38,163 nucleotides of DNA, from NCBI GenBank assembly GCA_033557835.1, contig JAWQRO010000483.1, forward strand, positions 1 to 38,163, given 5' to 3'. Below, piece by piece: positions 1 to 9,927 of the stretch; positions within the stretch are counted from its first letter, which is position 1, and the number at the start of each line of letters is the position of its first letter. The position numbers and the translations under genes are program-made. This DNA comes from Helochares maculicollis (lineage: Eukaryota > Arthropoda > Insecta > Coleoptera > Hydrophilidae). The notes below the pieces were generated by a model. The model was given only the letters and a program-made list of their open reading frames with translations. It was not told the origin of the DNA and made no database searches.

Positions 1-206
1 GGCACGCAGATCAGGTCATCAGGGTAGGGTATGGTCATTTCAAGACACGTTTATATGAATATCGTTTCAAATTACTGAGTATAGGTATATATAATAGGGA
101 AAAGCTACACTTACGTTAAAAATTTCGGCACGCAGATCAGGTCATCACGGTAGGGTATGGTCATTTCAAGACACGTTTATGTGAATATCGTTTCAAATTA
201 TTGTTT
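1..206. repeat. Two-copy direct repeat, period 126 bp
   Basis: A block of about 75 bp starting GGCACGCAGATCAGG at position 1 recurs at 127 with only about three differences. The copies are separated by about 50 bp of unrelated AT-rich sequence. The first copy starts exactly at the window edge, so more copies may lie to the left. It falls in the presumed second intron of the ceramide-kinase-like gene. Confidence 0.85.
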
Positions 207-791
207 ATATGTACATATAAAGCGTCATGAGTTGATATGGCAAATCTGCTTATCCGTTTGATGAAATGACAGTACTCGCGCACATGCGTAGAGCGGTCTT
301 AAATATAGGTGCCTAACTATACATTTACCGACCTTTTAATGCGTCTGGACATCTGGACATGTCCATGTTTTTGAATTGTCCAACTTGTTCAATGCGCTTG
401 TTATACACCACTATTTTCCATCTCATTAGCTCTTTGGCCAAAGTTATTGCTTTTGTTTTGTCAACAGAGACGATCATGTTAAATTGTAAACTAGGTAGAT
501 GAAATTTATAGATTTTCCACTACAAATCATTTTTCGTCTCTGCTATAATTGCCGCATCATCTCCTTAGCATATTGTACTGACTTTATTGTTGTCCATCCG
601 ATATCTAAGATCCAGTGACGACACTTCTTAGATTTATTTACATTATGATAAAGTTCACAATGGCTTATAAAACAGTAACTGCACGTGAAAGATGATATTC
701 AATGGTTTCTTTATGGATGATTTGTCTAACTGATAGTTTAGAGGCAAGTCGTTATCTTAAGTCTACCATTTTAATTTAAAAGTGTACTTAC
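207..791. other. Intronic AT-rich stretch, no gene seen
   Basis: This is sequence downstream (minus strand) of the ceramide-kinase-like exon 2, starting at a strong donor (GTAAGT read on the minus strand at 791-786). I looked for the following kinase exon and did not find it. No repeat or element was recognised here. Confidence 0.5.
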
Positions 792-1013
792 GCTGCAAGT
801 GATTCTGAAGGGTTTTCACCCAGGAAGACACTTGAATGGGATCCGGATGCCTCAGTGTCAAATAATTGTATTTCCACGTCGAATTCTTTCCTCTTTCCGC
901 ATAATGAATAGTAAAACGATTCGGATCCACTCTAGGCTCGTCCATGGGATGGGCCTCTGGGATCATGTTATGCTGAACCGCGATAACATTCTCCACAGGA
1001 ACAGTCTGTTGCA
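792..1013 (-). CDS. Cerk: Ceramide kinase-like, coding exon 2
   Basis: The acceptor reads TGTCTGCAG on the minus strand just before 1013, and the donor is C|GTAAGT after 792. The exon is 222 nt, enters in phase 1 and leaves in phase 1. It encodes the core of the PH-like domain (WKYNYLTLRHPDP). Confidence 0.75.
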
Positions 1014-1679
1014 CTGCAGACATCCACAATAATAACAACTAGCGTTAGGATTAAAAAAATAGTAAAAATGCTAAACATTAATCAAACATTCAAAACTTAC
1101 GATTCTTTAAGACGCATTCTTTGGAATCATCAAAAATGCTGTGAGAAAATAATAAATGCTGCAAAATAACCAAAAATGCTGTGCAATAATGAGAAACGCT
1201 GTGAAGAAATCAAAGATACTTGAGCATAAAAGACTATAATGAAAAATTAAAAAGTAGCCTATTATGCTCATAAACTATGTAAAGTTGTAAGGGACCGCCA
1301 AAACTACTCAAAGCATTATTAATACTACTCCAAACACAAGCAAGAACTTATGAAGCATACTCAAACGATCAACATACAGAATCAAGAGCACTCAATATTC
1401 CATCTAACCAGTTTCAAAATCACTCAAATAGTATCCAGATCACTCGAGCCACTTTAAAACCAACTAAACCGGTACAAAACCACTTAAGAATACACTACAA
1501 AACTTTGTAAAAATAAACCGATAACGCCCAAGAGACCCAGAAAATCCCAAACCCCAAACAAAACATTTACCAGATGGTGGTTTTTCATTATCCCAGATGA
1601 TCTTCCCTTGGTGGAAAAACACCTTCAGTCTCTTCCTGCCATTATAAAAAACAGTCAGAAGCACAGAAGCATCCGCCAT
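792..1679 (-). CDS. Cerk: Ceramide kinase-like protein, N-terminal part (two exons, continues off the left edge)
   Basis: Ceramide kinase phosphorylates ceramide to ceramide-1-phosphate at membranes. Only the N-terminal PH-like region is in the window. The joined exons (1679-1571, 1013-792) give about 110 residues: MADASVLLTVFYNGRKRLKV..., then VPVENVIAV and FTIHYAERGKNSTWKYNYLT, then SSWVKTLQNHL. The order VPVxxVIAV, FTxH, WKxxxxT and W-x-x-x-L matches the start of animal ceramide kinases as I know them. The join is phase 1 on both sides (G|TG), which supports the model. The ATG at 1679-1677 is chosen because the sequence reads cleanly from it; the codon two before is TTG. The diacylglycerol-kinase catalytic domain must lie left of position 1. 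The family call rests on pattern memory; a related sphingolipid kinase is the main alternative. Confidence 0.72.
1014..1570 (-). other. Ceramide kinase-like intron 1
   Basis: This intron runs from GGTAAATG to TCTGCAG on the minus strand. Apart from the 20-bp repeat at 1131-1210 it holds only AT-rich sequence with loosely recurring ACTCAAA words, and no gene. Confidence 0.65.
1131..1210. repeat. Four-copy imperfect 20-bp tandem repeat
   Basis: Exact 20-bp periodicity: units start at 1131, 1151, 1171 and 1191, each with a core like AAAAATGCTGTG followed by an A-rich tail. Copies differ at several positions, so it is old or was loosely made. It lies inside intron 1. Confidence 0.75.
1571..1679 (-). 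CDS. Cerk: Ceramide kinase-like, coding exon 1
   Basis: ATG at 1679-1677; the exon ends CCATCTG before a GTAAATG donor. It is 109 nt, phase 1 out, and encodes MADASVLLTVFYNGRKRLKV followed by about 16 more residues. Lys/Arg-rich and hydrophobic stretches alternate as in a PH-like beta sheet. Confidence 0.7.
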
Positions 1680-2300
1680 GGTCAACCAGTGTATAATAAT
1701 TGCTTGTACTGGTCAGGTGTCACTTAACAATTTTTTAAGTCATAGCCAGCGAAGGATGATTTGTAGAGGTAATGAAGGTAATCAACGAATTTGTATGTTT
1801 CCTCGCATTTCACTCGTCCTTCGCATATCTGCCACTTGAAAACATGATAAAATTAATCGCGAAAAATAATCCGGTGGCATATCAGATTGTAACAGTTATC
1901 GGTGCAAAAACTAGCTTAATATTAGAACTAGTCAATTAAAAAACATAAGGTACTTACCATTTCATTTTAACATACCTCTCGTTCGCTGTCTGCCACAGAG
2001 CACCTCTTGACAATTGAATTGAGTAATCTGTGATGTCACTAATCGCTTTTTGACGTTTCAAGCGAAAGGGGAATGTTATTGGATGTAGATGGCCTGTCAA
2101 CACAGCACCGAATATCCAGTAGTCACAGTGTCGCCTCCAAAAGTTTTGTCAGCACTTCGATTTTCATAAAGAGTTTGATTGTAGCTCGAAACGGAGACGG
2201 AGGTTTCAGTCAGATCACATAATACACATAATGCTCACTCAAGGCGGCTTCTTTGAAGTTGGTGTCCGAAAAATGAATGACCTTGGCCATTTTGACATTA
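1680..2300 (-). promoter_or_regulatory. Likely 5' UTR/promoter region of the ceramide-kinase-like gene
   Basis: This stretch has more GC and fewer A-runs than its surroundings, especially 1970-2280. A good donor-like sequence lies on the minus strand at 1958/1957 (ATG|GTAAGTACC), which could close a non-coding first exon. No TATA box or start site can be fixed by eye. Confidence 0.3.
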
Positions 2301-2763
2301 GTAACAGCAATGCGCGAAAATTGAATTTATTCTTTTTCCGCAAACGTTTGAAATTTCAAATTTTTGGAACGAAAGCTTTAAAATGAAACAATTGGAGAAA
2401 AACTATTTGATAAATATAGTATGCACTTATTATGGGGAAATTAGGTTAGGATTATATTATGCGTTAAGATTACGTTTAATAATATAATTAATTACAATTG
2501 TTATTTTACATGTATATAGTTATTATTGTACACAATCTATTAATTACATTTTTTAATTGTTTCTTACCCTCAGCTGACTCATTTTATTTTTAGTTAATTG
2601 TTTTAAAGTTGCAAAAATTCTAAATCGAATAAATAAATTAAGTAAATACTGTAAAGGAAATTGAGAACATGAATGCTTTTAAGCAACAATCTTAATTGGT
2701 GGCCAACTTTTACGTTTGCAGCTACCGAATCAAATTTTTCAAAAAACATTTCTTCTAGTTTTA
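2301..2763. other. AT-rich intergenic stretch, nothing recognised
   Basis: Very AT-rich sequence with no readable coding and no clear terminal repeat. It may contain the end of the P-like element on its right, but I could not find that boundary. Confidence 0.4.
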
Positions 2764-5050
2764 TTACAATACAAATGCATGAGCAGGCACAACAAACTTG
2801 CCAAATACATTTTCATCTGTGGCATGGGAACTTCTCAGATGAGTAAATAAACTTGTTTCATCTAAATTACCCCAACAATAATTTTTACGTCTCATATGAA
2901 TGTTGTATCGAACGTTTGTTGTATAACTACCCAGTAATATACACAAATTTGTTTGTTGTAGGTACACCCAGTTCCCTGTAATCAGCAGTATGTACTGTTA
3001 ATATATTTGTATTACTAGTTTCATCATTTGTGATGGTGATACTTAACTGTTCTATTGGTTGGCCAATATTGATTGTAGCGCAAGGCTTCAATCATCTAAA
3101 CAATTTGTGCCTTGAGAATGTTGGAAATATTGCAATAAAAATAACTTTTTAAATGCACGTGTAAATTGTTTAGCTGTGGGGTTTGTTGCATTTCCACACA
3201 ATTGACGAATTCTTCCAAAACATTTTTCAATTGGATTTGAATTCAAATGACGAGTAATTAAATCCCCTTTTTCCATTTCTTCCCAACGTTGTATGAAGGT
3301 ATTTATTGCATATTTAAAAATAAATTTTTCATTTCTAACAGAAATGTTATATTTTCAGGGGTCCCAAAGTTGCCATTGTATGAATTCACTATATCAAATA
3401 AAGTATTCATATTTTTAATAAAACTTATTGTTTCTATAGCTTCTTCCGGAAGTTGTCTAGCTGCTAAAAATACTTCCATGCCAATAGCCACACTCCTACT
3501 AAATAGTTGGGCAGCATACGACACTTTCAATTTTTTTAATACCATTAGGATCTAAATGAATATTAGACAATTTGGGTGCAAATCTCACTGTTTTTGAGTT
3601 GTCTACATCATAAAATGTTTGAAGATGCTCTTTTTGGTTATTATACCACCATAGTTAAAATTTTTATTTAAAAAAAATATTTCTTGTTACCTTTAGTAGG
3701 TGACAAGGATCGAACAAACAAAAGATTTTTAAATGATTGACATAAAAATATGGTTAATCATTTTGTACCCCAACTTCTTTAGAAAATTTTATATAATTTA
3801 CACTTAAATCTACAATTACAACTTTAACTACACAATCAATTTGTTTGGAATAGTCAATATATTTAAATATTTTTAAATCGTCCACTGGACAATTACTTTG
3901 CAAAAAGGAATAACCCAAGAGTTGTTTCCAATTTACATTTATTCCCCTCAACATTAACCCCATTGCATATTTTGCAGATTTAAATTGCCTGAAATGTCTT
4001 AAATTATGCACCCCTATAATTTCATCTTTAGATATATTGTAGAAATAGTTAGCTTTTATATTCATTTAATCTATTATGAGGGCACACTCCCTTCCCTTAT
4101 TGTTTAGATGACTTAGTTTTAGAGAAATTGTTCTTAAGGCAAGTTCATCAAATCCACACCTGATAGTCCACTTTTAACGATGCAAAGTACTGATCGATGA
4201 GAGAGTTATTAAAGTGCTCAAAAATTTATATACTTTTGGCCCATAAAAATGAACTGTCAATGCAAACTGTTTTGTAAATTAATTGTACCTACGACCTTGC
4301 TTTTCCTTCCTTAACAGCAAAACTTCTATTTCTATTAATTTCCCTAGTGGTTCTTTTAAATATTTACCACTTAATTTTTTTAATGTTTGCAGTTTTTCCT
4401 GTTCATTTTCTTTATTGTACATATTCGCTGCCTGCTTCAGTAACCTTTTTGAAGCCTTCTTCACAATATCCAACTTTTTTTCGCAATTTTTGTTTCCGTG
4501 GACTGAAAGATGACAGAGCTTGCATTGTTTGGGTAGCAGTGCTGTTACATGATGGTTTAGATGTTGAAGGTTCAGAGAGCTCGGTAGTCTCCAGACCTGA
4601 TGGGTCGGATGTCACTAAAAGTTTTTTCAAATATCGATTAATGTAAACGTTCTTATAAGAATTAAAGAGTTATATTTACAATAAATTAGTCTCAACGTAA
4701 CAGTTTTAAGTAAAATGAATGATCTGATTAAAAATATCTTACCTGATGGTTTAACAATGTTTAAACTGAGAATGTTTAAATTGCATTCCTCTTTGTTAAG
4801 AGATATTGTAGGCACTGTCCACAAACTTTGTAGCACTTGCCCACAAAGTTAAAATCTTTCCTTAGCAAATCCTCCCTGTTTATGTTTCTAAACCACTCTT
4901 TACTCTTAAATGAACAATGAATATAAATATCTACACACACATTTTGCTGAACAGAGTTTATACATTTCTGTCTTCGTCTCCTGGTATTTTAAACAAGCTA
5001 AATTGGTTTTTGTTGCTGTTTGTATCACAGCCTCGAACAAAAACTACCTC
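2764..5050 (-). pseudogene. P-element/THAP9-type transposase relic
   Basis: The pieces follow the order of a P-type transposase on the minus strand. 5050-4815: THAP-like zinc-binding domain (RGCDTNSNKNQFSLFKIP, then EWFRNINREDLL, then CYKVCGQC). 4630-4412: linker with SSFSPRKQKLRKK. 4473-4279: helical, Leu/Lys-rich coiled-coil-like part. 4065-3754: RNase-H-like core (NISKDEIIG, then AMGLMLRGINVNWKQLLGY). 3545-3303: VSYAAQLFSRSVA with FDIVNS. 3276-3088: NSNPIEKCFGRIRQL, then FTRAFKKLF. 2967-2764: C-terminal piece with Cys residues. Stops and frameshifts separate the pieces, one Cys expected at the start of the THAP domain reads Phe, and the C2CH end reads CGQC, so it should be inactive. No terminal inverted repeats were found. 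Confidence 0.8.
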
Positions 5051-5199
5051 TCTTACTAATTTTTAACGCTATTACAACACTTGGTATTAAAATAAGTATA
5101 AACAAACGAAAACACGTGCTTTTACAGACACGCTTTCGATCAGCTGTTCTTAGAATACCATTTCTAAATTAGTAAAAATTCGGACATGCCCAATGATGT
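5051..5199. other. Short AT-rich gap
   Basis: Between the P-like relic and the first family A copy. Nothing recognised. Confidence 0.4.
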
Positions 5200-6650
5200 G
5201 ATGGAAGCAATGGAAGTGCTTTAAATTTGAAGATTCCATTTTTAGTAAGCCGCGAAATCAAAAAAATATTACAAAAATGCGTAACATTGTAAAATTTGAT
5301 ATACCAAGGAGTTCTGTCTAAACTGGAAAACCGGAAGTGGGAGTTCCTGCATAAATTGGAATTTAGATTGTCAAATTAGACTCATATTTTAGTTATGAAC
5401 AAGGGCTCACAACTCATACGGAAACCTAAATGTGGATGAGTAATTAAATGTTTTTGTGATACCTAGCGGCGACACTAATTTCCATGTAGGGAAATGATTC
5501 ATTGTTTGTCTCTTTCTCCTTTCCTTCCAGACTGAAATTCCCCTCAGAAGTTAGTCAAGATCATTCTATGGAGTTGGACGGGCTTGGTTATTAATTTATA
5601 TTTTAAATTTGGACCTTATGGAAAAGAATTATATAAACGTTTAGTATTCGAGATTGCTTAAAAGTGTAATTTTACCGTTGACCTTGAACTTAGTGTACCT
5701 GAGGCATATCTACGATGTTTCCGGATGTTAGAAGCTCACTCGACAGTTTTAACGAATTAGTTCGTAGCGATCTGACTCATCTGTTCAAGTTAAGTGCCAC
5801 TTCTTTCAGCGCCATCTCTTTTCAGAAGGTTATCTATCATCATGACTATCTTAACTTTAGATGAAGCAGCTCTAAACAGCTGGAGAGAGCTGCCGTTATA
5901 CCATTGCCTCAAGTTGTTCATCCAAAAGATGCGTTTTCTTAATTAGTTTCTATTATCCTGTATTATAACCGGCAATAAATCATATTCTATTGTCAGAACG
6001 TCACTTCAAGCCATTTGGCAAACTTCGACTTCTATAACAAAAACGTAGATTGTAAGTCGTAACTAAAAGGAAAGATCGAGTCGGATATGCTAAAGGAAAG
6101 ATCTATTGTTTTTTAATGCAGAGCGAAGCGAGGCGGTCACGTCTTTTCCGATGTAAGAAGCTTTGTAGATGTTTTTGTTTGAAGGCGAGGTACGAATTTC
6201 CTGACCTGGAAGTATATACAATGTGTTTAGACATCCGCATGTTACTCAACACTTTTGACTAATTAATGCGGGGCGAATATTCACGTCTGTTTAGGTTAAG
6301 TACTATTTGCGAGTATATAAAGAAAGGGTGTTACCTAATCCAATTGCATCCGTCTTTGGGACCGTTCAACTTTTAGTCGACTTTTTTATTATGTAAAATA
6401 AGCGTTTCTTTATTTAACATCGACATATGACTGCGTCTTAAGCCAAACATTATCGTTAGAGATTAAAACTATTATTCTGGAAATTTTATCACACGTCAAC
6501 TTCCATAGAAAACTTAGATTGCAGCTCGCAACTGTGAGAGAATTGAAGAGAAGAGTAGTTGTTGGTTTTGGATACGAAGTAAAGTTCCCGTGATATATAT
6601 ATCCCGTGTTTCACGTCTATTTATACGAGAATGTCGAGTGGAAACATTTG
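5200..6650 (+). repeat. Family A repeat, diverged long copy
   Basis: 5215-5400 aligns by eye to the middle of family A: TTTTTAGTAAGCC, then TTACAAAAATG, then AACCGGAAGTGGGA. The copy seems to end at 6608-6650 with ATTTATACGAGAATGTCGAG, a mutated form of the family's right end. Between these lies about 1 kb with a diverged internal duplication: TAGATTGTAAGTCGTAAC near 6047 and TAGATTGCAGCTCGCAAC near 6513. No coding is readable. Confidence 0.5.
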
Positions 6651-6651
6651 A

Positions 6652-7227
6652 GATTTTTACATTCCCGTATACTATACGAAGTATAGTAAAGGGAAGGTAC
6701 TGCGGTCATGAAAAAATTCTGCCTCGAGATTTTGACGTATCTCCACGTTTTGAGTGCCGCTGAATCGATTTTGACCATTTTTGGCATGTTGTCTGTGTGT
6801 GTGTATGTAAACACGATAGCGGCCAGACCGTATGAGCTGGAACAATGAAATTTGGAAAATTTATCGCAAAATCTTAGATCTGTATCTACTTTTGAGGCAT
6901 GTATGTTCACCGGAAGTACCCGTTTACCTACACAGTTTTGAAAAATTTCCAAGTAAAGTAGTCTTTAAAATTAGACTATCGGAATGAAATTTCGTACACA
7001 TCTTAAATATCGCAAAAAATAGACAGATACAAATTTTCAACATGATTGGAGTACCGGAAGTGCTATTTTTATAATTTTGAATATTCCAAGTTTAGTAGGT
7101 CATGGAATAAAAAAATTTACAAAAATGTTACAAAAATGCTTAGCATGGAAAATATAGCAATAATAAATAGTTCCATGTAAATTTGAAAAGCGGAAGTGGG
7201 ACTTTACCGTCATAAATTTAATTTTTT
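6652..7227 (+). repeat. Family A repeat, copy with intact left-end hairpin
   Basis: It starts ACATTCCCGTATAC and then a perfect palindrome TACTATAC-GAA-GTATAGTA (6670-6688), flanked by TTCCC and GGGAA that extend the pairing. The body has TGTGTGTGTGTATG and AACCGGAAGTGGGA-type blocks. It is followed head-to-tail by another copy offset by 569 bp. I infer a non-autonomous element, possibly Helentron-associated (see findings). Confidence 0.8.
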
Positions 7228-8228
7228 ACATTCCCGTATACTATACGAAGTATTATAAAGGGAAGGTATTGGGATCATGAAAAAATTGGACCTCGAGATT
7301 TTGACGCATCTTCACGTTTTGAGTGCCCCTGAATCCATTTTGACCACTTTTGGCATGTTATCTGTGTGTGTGTGTATGTAAACAAGATATCAGTCAGATC
7401 GTATGAGCTGGAGCAATGAAATTTGGCATACGGCCATTACCGCAAAACCTTAGATCCGTATCAACTTTTGAGGCATGTAGGTCCATCGGAAGTACCCGTT
7501 TATCTAAACAGTTTTGAAATTTTTCCAAGTAAAGTAGTCTTTAAAATTCAGTTATCAGAACGAAATTTCGTGCACGTCTTGAATGTCTCAAAAAACTGAC
7601 AGATACAAATTTTCCGCATGATCGGAGCACCGGAAGTGCTATTTTTATTCCAATTTTAGTAAGCCTTGGAATAAAAAATTTTACAAAAATGTTACAAAAA
7701 TGCTTAGAATGGAAAATATAGCAATAATAAATAGTTCCGTGTAAATTTGAAAACCGGAAGTGGGACTTAACCGTCATATATTTCATTTTTTAGTTATGAA
7801 TTTATGTTATAAAATTGAACCCAGGGCCGCCGCGTACGGTTGTTCATATTGTGCCCCGCACTAGGGCGCCTCTTTCATAGTCATAGTTTTTGACATGGGG
7901 TTCAGTTCAGGGAAGGGCGCTGAAAATAATCTGGCACAAAGGCGCCTCTTACCCACGCGGCGGCCCTGATTGAACCCTTCGTTTAGTTATGAATTCACAT
8001 TTTAAAATTCAAGCCTTCGTAAAGCGGATTTATAAGCGTTTCATATTGCAGACTTGTTAAAAGTATATATATTTTTAAACACAAAGTATTGTATATTACA
8101 TAAAGAAATATTTAAAATATTCCGTTGAAATATATGTACTCAAAAAGAATTGAATATTCTTTATTGACATTGAGGTTAAAGTTAATTATGAATATTAAAA
8201 CTTTTGCGTTTAGTTTTGAAGCGTATGT
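7228..8228 (+). repeat. Family A repeat, interrupted by a hAT MITE and cut by mariner sequence
   Basis: The left end ATTCCCGTATACTATACG is at 7230. The body repeats the preceding copy, is interrupted at 7822-7968 by a MITE, resumes, and runs to about 8228 (TTTAGTTTTGAAGCGTATGT). There it switches abruptly to the interior of a mariner. The right end of the family is therefore missing. Confidence 0.75.
7822..7968. mobile_element. hAT-type MITE, 147 bp, with perfect TIRs and 8-bp TSD
   Basis: Terminal inverted repeats CAGGGCCGCCGCG (7822-7834) and CGCGGCGGCCCTG (7956-7968) are perfect over 13 bp. Both sides are flanked by ATTGAACC (7814-7821 and 7969-7976), an 8-bp target duplication. CAGGG-type ends plus an 8-bp duplication are typical of the hAT superfamily. 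It is far more GC-rich than its surroundings and has no ORF. Perfect TIRs and TSD imply recent insertion, younger than the family A copy that hosts it. Confidence 0.92.
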
Positions 8229-9016
8229 ACAGGATATCGTATTGAAAATCCATGGGGTGACTGAAAGAAATTTAGTAGAAGCCCTTTGGGGAGTCCAAAC
8301 AATATTTTGTCTGAAGTATTGTGTTTCAGAAAGCTGTGTGCACAATGGGTCCCGCATTCGCTAACAATGGAACAAAGGCACATTCGGATGCGACTTACTC
8401 AGCAACATTTAGAGCGTTTTCGAAAGGATAAAGTTGATTTTGTGCATCGATTCATCACTATGGATGCGGTGTGGGTCTATCACCGTGATCCTGAATCAAA
8501 ACAAAAGTCTAAAGACTGGCATGAGCCTGGTTCCTCGGCTCCGAAAAGAGTCCGCGTCCAGAAATCGGTCAAGAAGGTTTTTTAGAATGCGTAAGGAATT
8601 TGTTTTAAACCATTTAAAGGAAAAATTCGTGAAAAAAGACCCGGTTTGCAGAAGAAAATAATTCTTTTTCATTAGGACAATGCACCGTGTCACAAGAGCA
8701 TTTTGACAATGGCTAAAATCCGTTAAGTCCGAATTGTTGGAGCACCTACCGTTTTCACCGGATTTGGCTCCTAACCACTGTTCCCAGACCTAAAAAATTT
8801 ACGCGTGGAAATATTTTCCATCAAATCAAGAGGTCATAATAGATGTGGAAGCGTATTTTGCAGCCCTCCCAGATTCTCACTTCAGGGAGGGAATTCATAA
8901 ATTGGAATATCGTTCGAACAAGTGTATCAGGGAGATTATACTGAATAATGAACTGTATTTCAAACCATAAAGTTGTGTCTTTCTTATCGAACCGCAAAAC
9001 TTATTGAGCAGCCTGG
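8229..9016 (+). pseudogene. Mariner transposase relic, 5' truncated, with 3' terminal repeat
   Basis: Reading through frameshifts: KLCAQWVPHSLTMEQ, FVHRFITMDAVWVYH, KDWHEPGSSAPKRVRV, then ILFH-stop-DNAPCHKSI, then FSPDLAPN and SHFREGIHKLEY. This is the central and C-terminal part of a DD34D mariner transposase. The codon before the second catalytic Asp is TAG, and the third catalytic Asp region (APN-H) is broken. The 3' terminal repeat is at about 8980-9016, ending AGCAGCCTGG followed by TA. The N-terminal helix-turn-helix is missing at the junction with family A. Confidence 0.88.
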
Positions 9017-9018
9017 TA

Positions 9019-9118
9019 TTTACATTTTTGCACGGTACGTAGATCTTTATTATATAATTGTTAATATCCACCGGTATTTTGGGGCATACGTATAAAGGCA
9101 TGTTGAGTGGAGACACTC
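9019..9118 (+). repeat. Right end of another family A-type element, host of the mariner
   Basis: Directly after the mariner's TA comes about 100 bp ending GGCATGTTGAGTGGAGACAC and then TCCAGA. The same 100 bp, in the same position relative to the mariner end, occurs on the minus strand at 27722-27823. The end carries the small hairpin TGGAG-ACA-CTCCA. Confidence 0.7.
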
Positions 9119-9180
9119 CAGAATTTTAACATCATCAGCTTATAACATATATTGTGCCAACTGAAAATATCGATCCAATA
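9119..9180 (-). pseudogene. Small non-LTR reverse transcriptase remnant
   Basis: On the minus strand this reads FQLAQYML-stop-ADDVKI, the catalytic YADD region of a reverse transcriptase with Tyr changed to TAA. The identical stop occurs in the longer copy at 27565-27705, which shows common descent of the two loci. Confidence 0.65.
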
Positions 9181-9346
9181 ATGTGTTGAATATAAACATT
9201 GACGTTAATGTTAATTATGAATATTAAAACTTTTGCTTTTAGTTATGAAGCTCATGTAAGTGTTTGTAGTTTTATTATTTTTAATCGCAGGTACTTTTAT
9301 GTCGTCCATATATTTATACGGGAATGTTGAGTGAAGACACTCCAGT
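9181..9346 (+). repeat. Family A right-end fragment
   Basis: Matches the last 160 bp of family A: AATATTAAAACTTTTGC, then TTTATACGGGAATGTTGAGT, then GAAGACACTCCAG before a T-run. The hairpin stem has one substitution here (TGAAG instead of TGGAG). Confidence 0.7.
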
Positions 9347-9690
9347 TTTTTTATTTTTAAATAACACTCCCATTTTCAACTTTTAAAAAAGTAAGCTCGT
9401 TCTTGACATGTGCTCTTATAAAACCATCTTTTCGCCTCGTCTTTAAATGCAACGTGAGAATGATTTTTTTCAATTTTTGAAGGACATAATTCCAAAGAAA
9501 ATATTTTAATCAGACTGTCACACGATCACGTGAAAACCCTCCACATTCTCTGTTGCTCATGACGTCAACGGTTTACGCGTTGTTTATTAGAGGAAAGCGT
9601 GAACCCAAATACATAATGCAACATAGCAGTAAGGAGGCAATTTTAAAAATAAACGCCGCCTAAGATCTTGAATACTTCGCACCGTGCCGC
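9347..9690. other. Intergenic stretch, no gene
   Basis: AT-rich at first, becoming more GC-rich from about 9530. Only the CRE-like octamer at 9560-9567 stands out. Confidence 0.4.
9560..9567. promoter_or_regulatory. Perfect CRE/ATF palindrome TGACGTCA
   Basis: The exact 8-bp cyclic-AMP response element consensus lies about 1.2 kb upstream of the lgs ATG, at the start of a relatively GC-rich stretch. An 8-mer can occur by chance in 38 kb, so its function is only a suggestion. Confidence 0.25.
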
Positions 9691-9927
9691 TCATGCCCAT
9701 GTTCCCGCACGGATATTCAGATCCTCAATACTAAGAATGCGAGCCGAGTTCTCACGCAAGAAAAAGGCATTTAAAAGGGCAGCGAAACAGTCGGTCCCAT
9801 TGGAAATATCTACCTGCAAAATTCCTTGTACACATCTATGGTCGTAGTACGTGACATAGTGAGCCGAAAGCCAGCGGTTTCCGGTAGCGCCAGAGGCTGA
9901 GTCTGAGTCTAAGTCTGAAACGTACAT
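9691..9927 (-). CDS. Unidentified open reading frame, 78 codons
   Basis: This minus-strand frame reads MYVSDLDSDSASGATGNRW, then SAHYVTYYDHRCVQGILQVD, and ends IRAGTWA. The composition is protein-like and less AT-rich than the flanks, but I do not recognise a family. It could be an exon of an unknown minus-strand gene, a captured or decayed gene piece, or chance in a GC-richer upstream region. No convincing start context or splice partners were seen. Confidence 0.25.
   Translation of the reverse strand: MYVSDLDSDSASGATGNRWLSAHYVTYYDHRCVQGILQVDISNGTDCFAALLNAFFLRENSARILSIEDLNIRAGTWA

Noticed and set aside
6670..6688. Resemblance of TATACGAAGTATAG to half of a loxP site
   Set aside because: The match is only the short palindrome core. 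It belongs to the repeated family A end, and there is no recombinase context in an insect intergenic region.
6617..6952. 111-codon minus-strand open frame
   Set aside because: It lies in a tandem repeat copy, and the neighbouring copy (offset 569 bp) does not keep the frame open.
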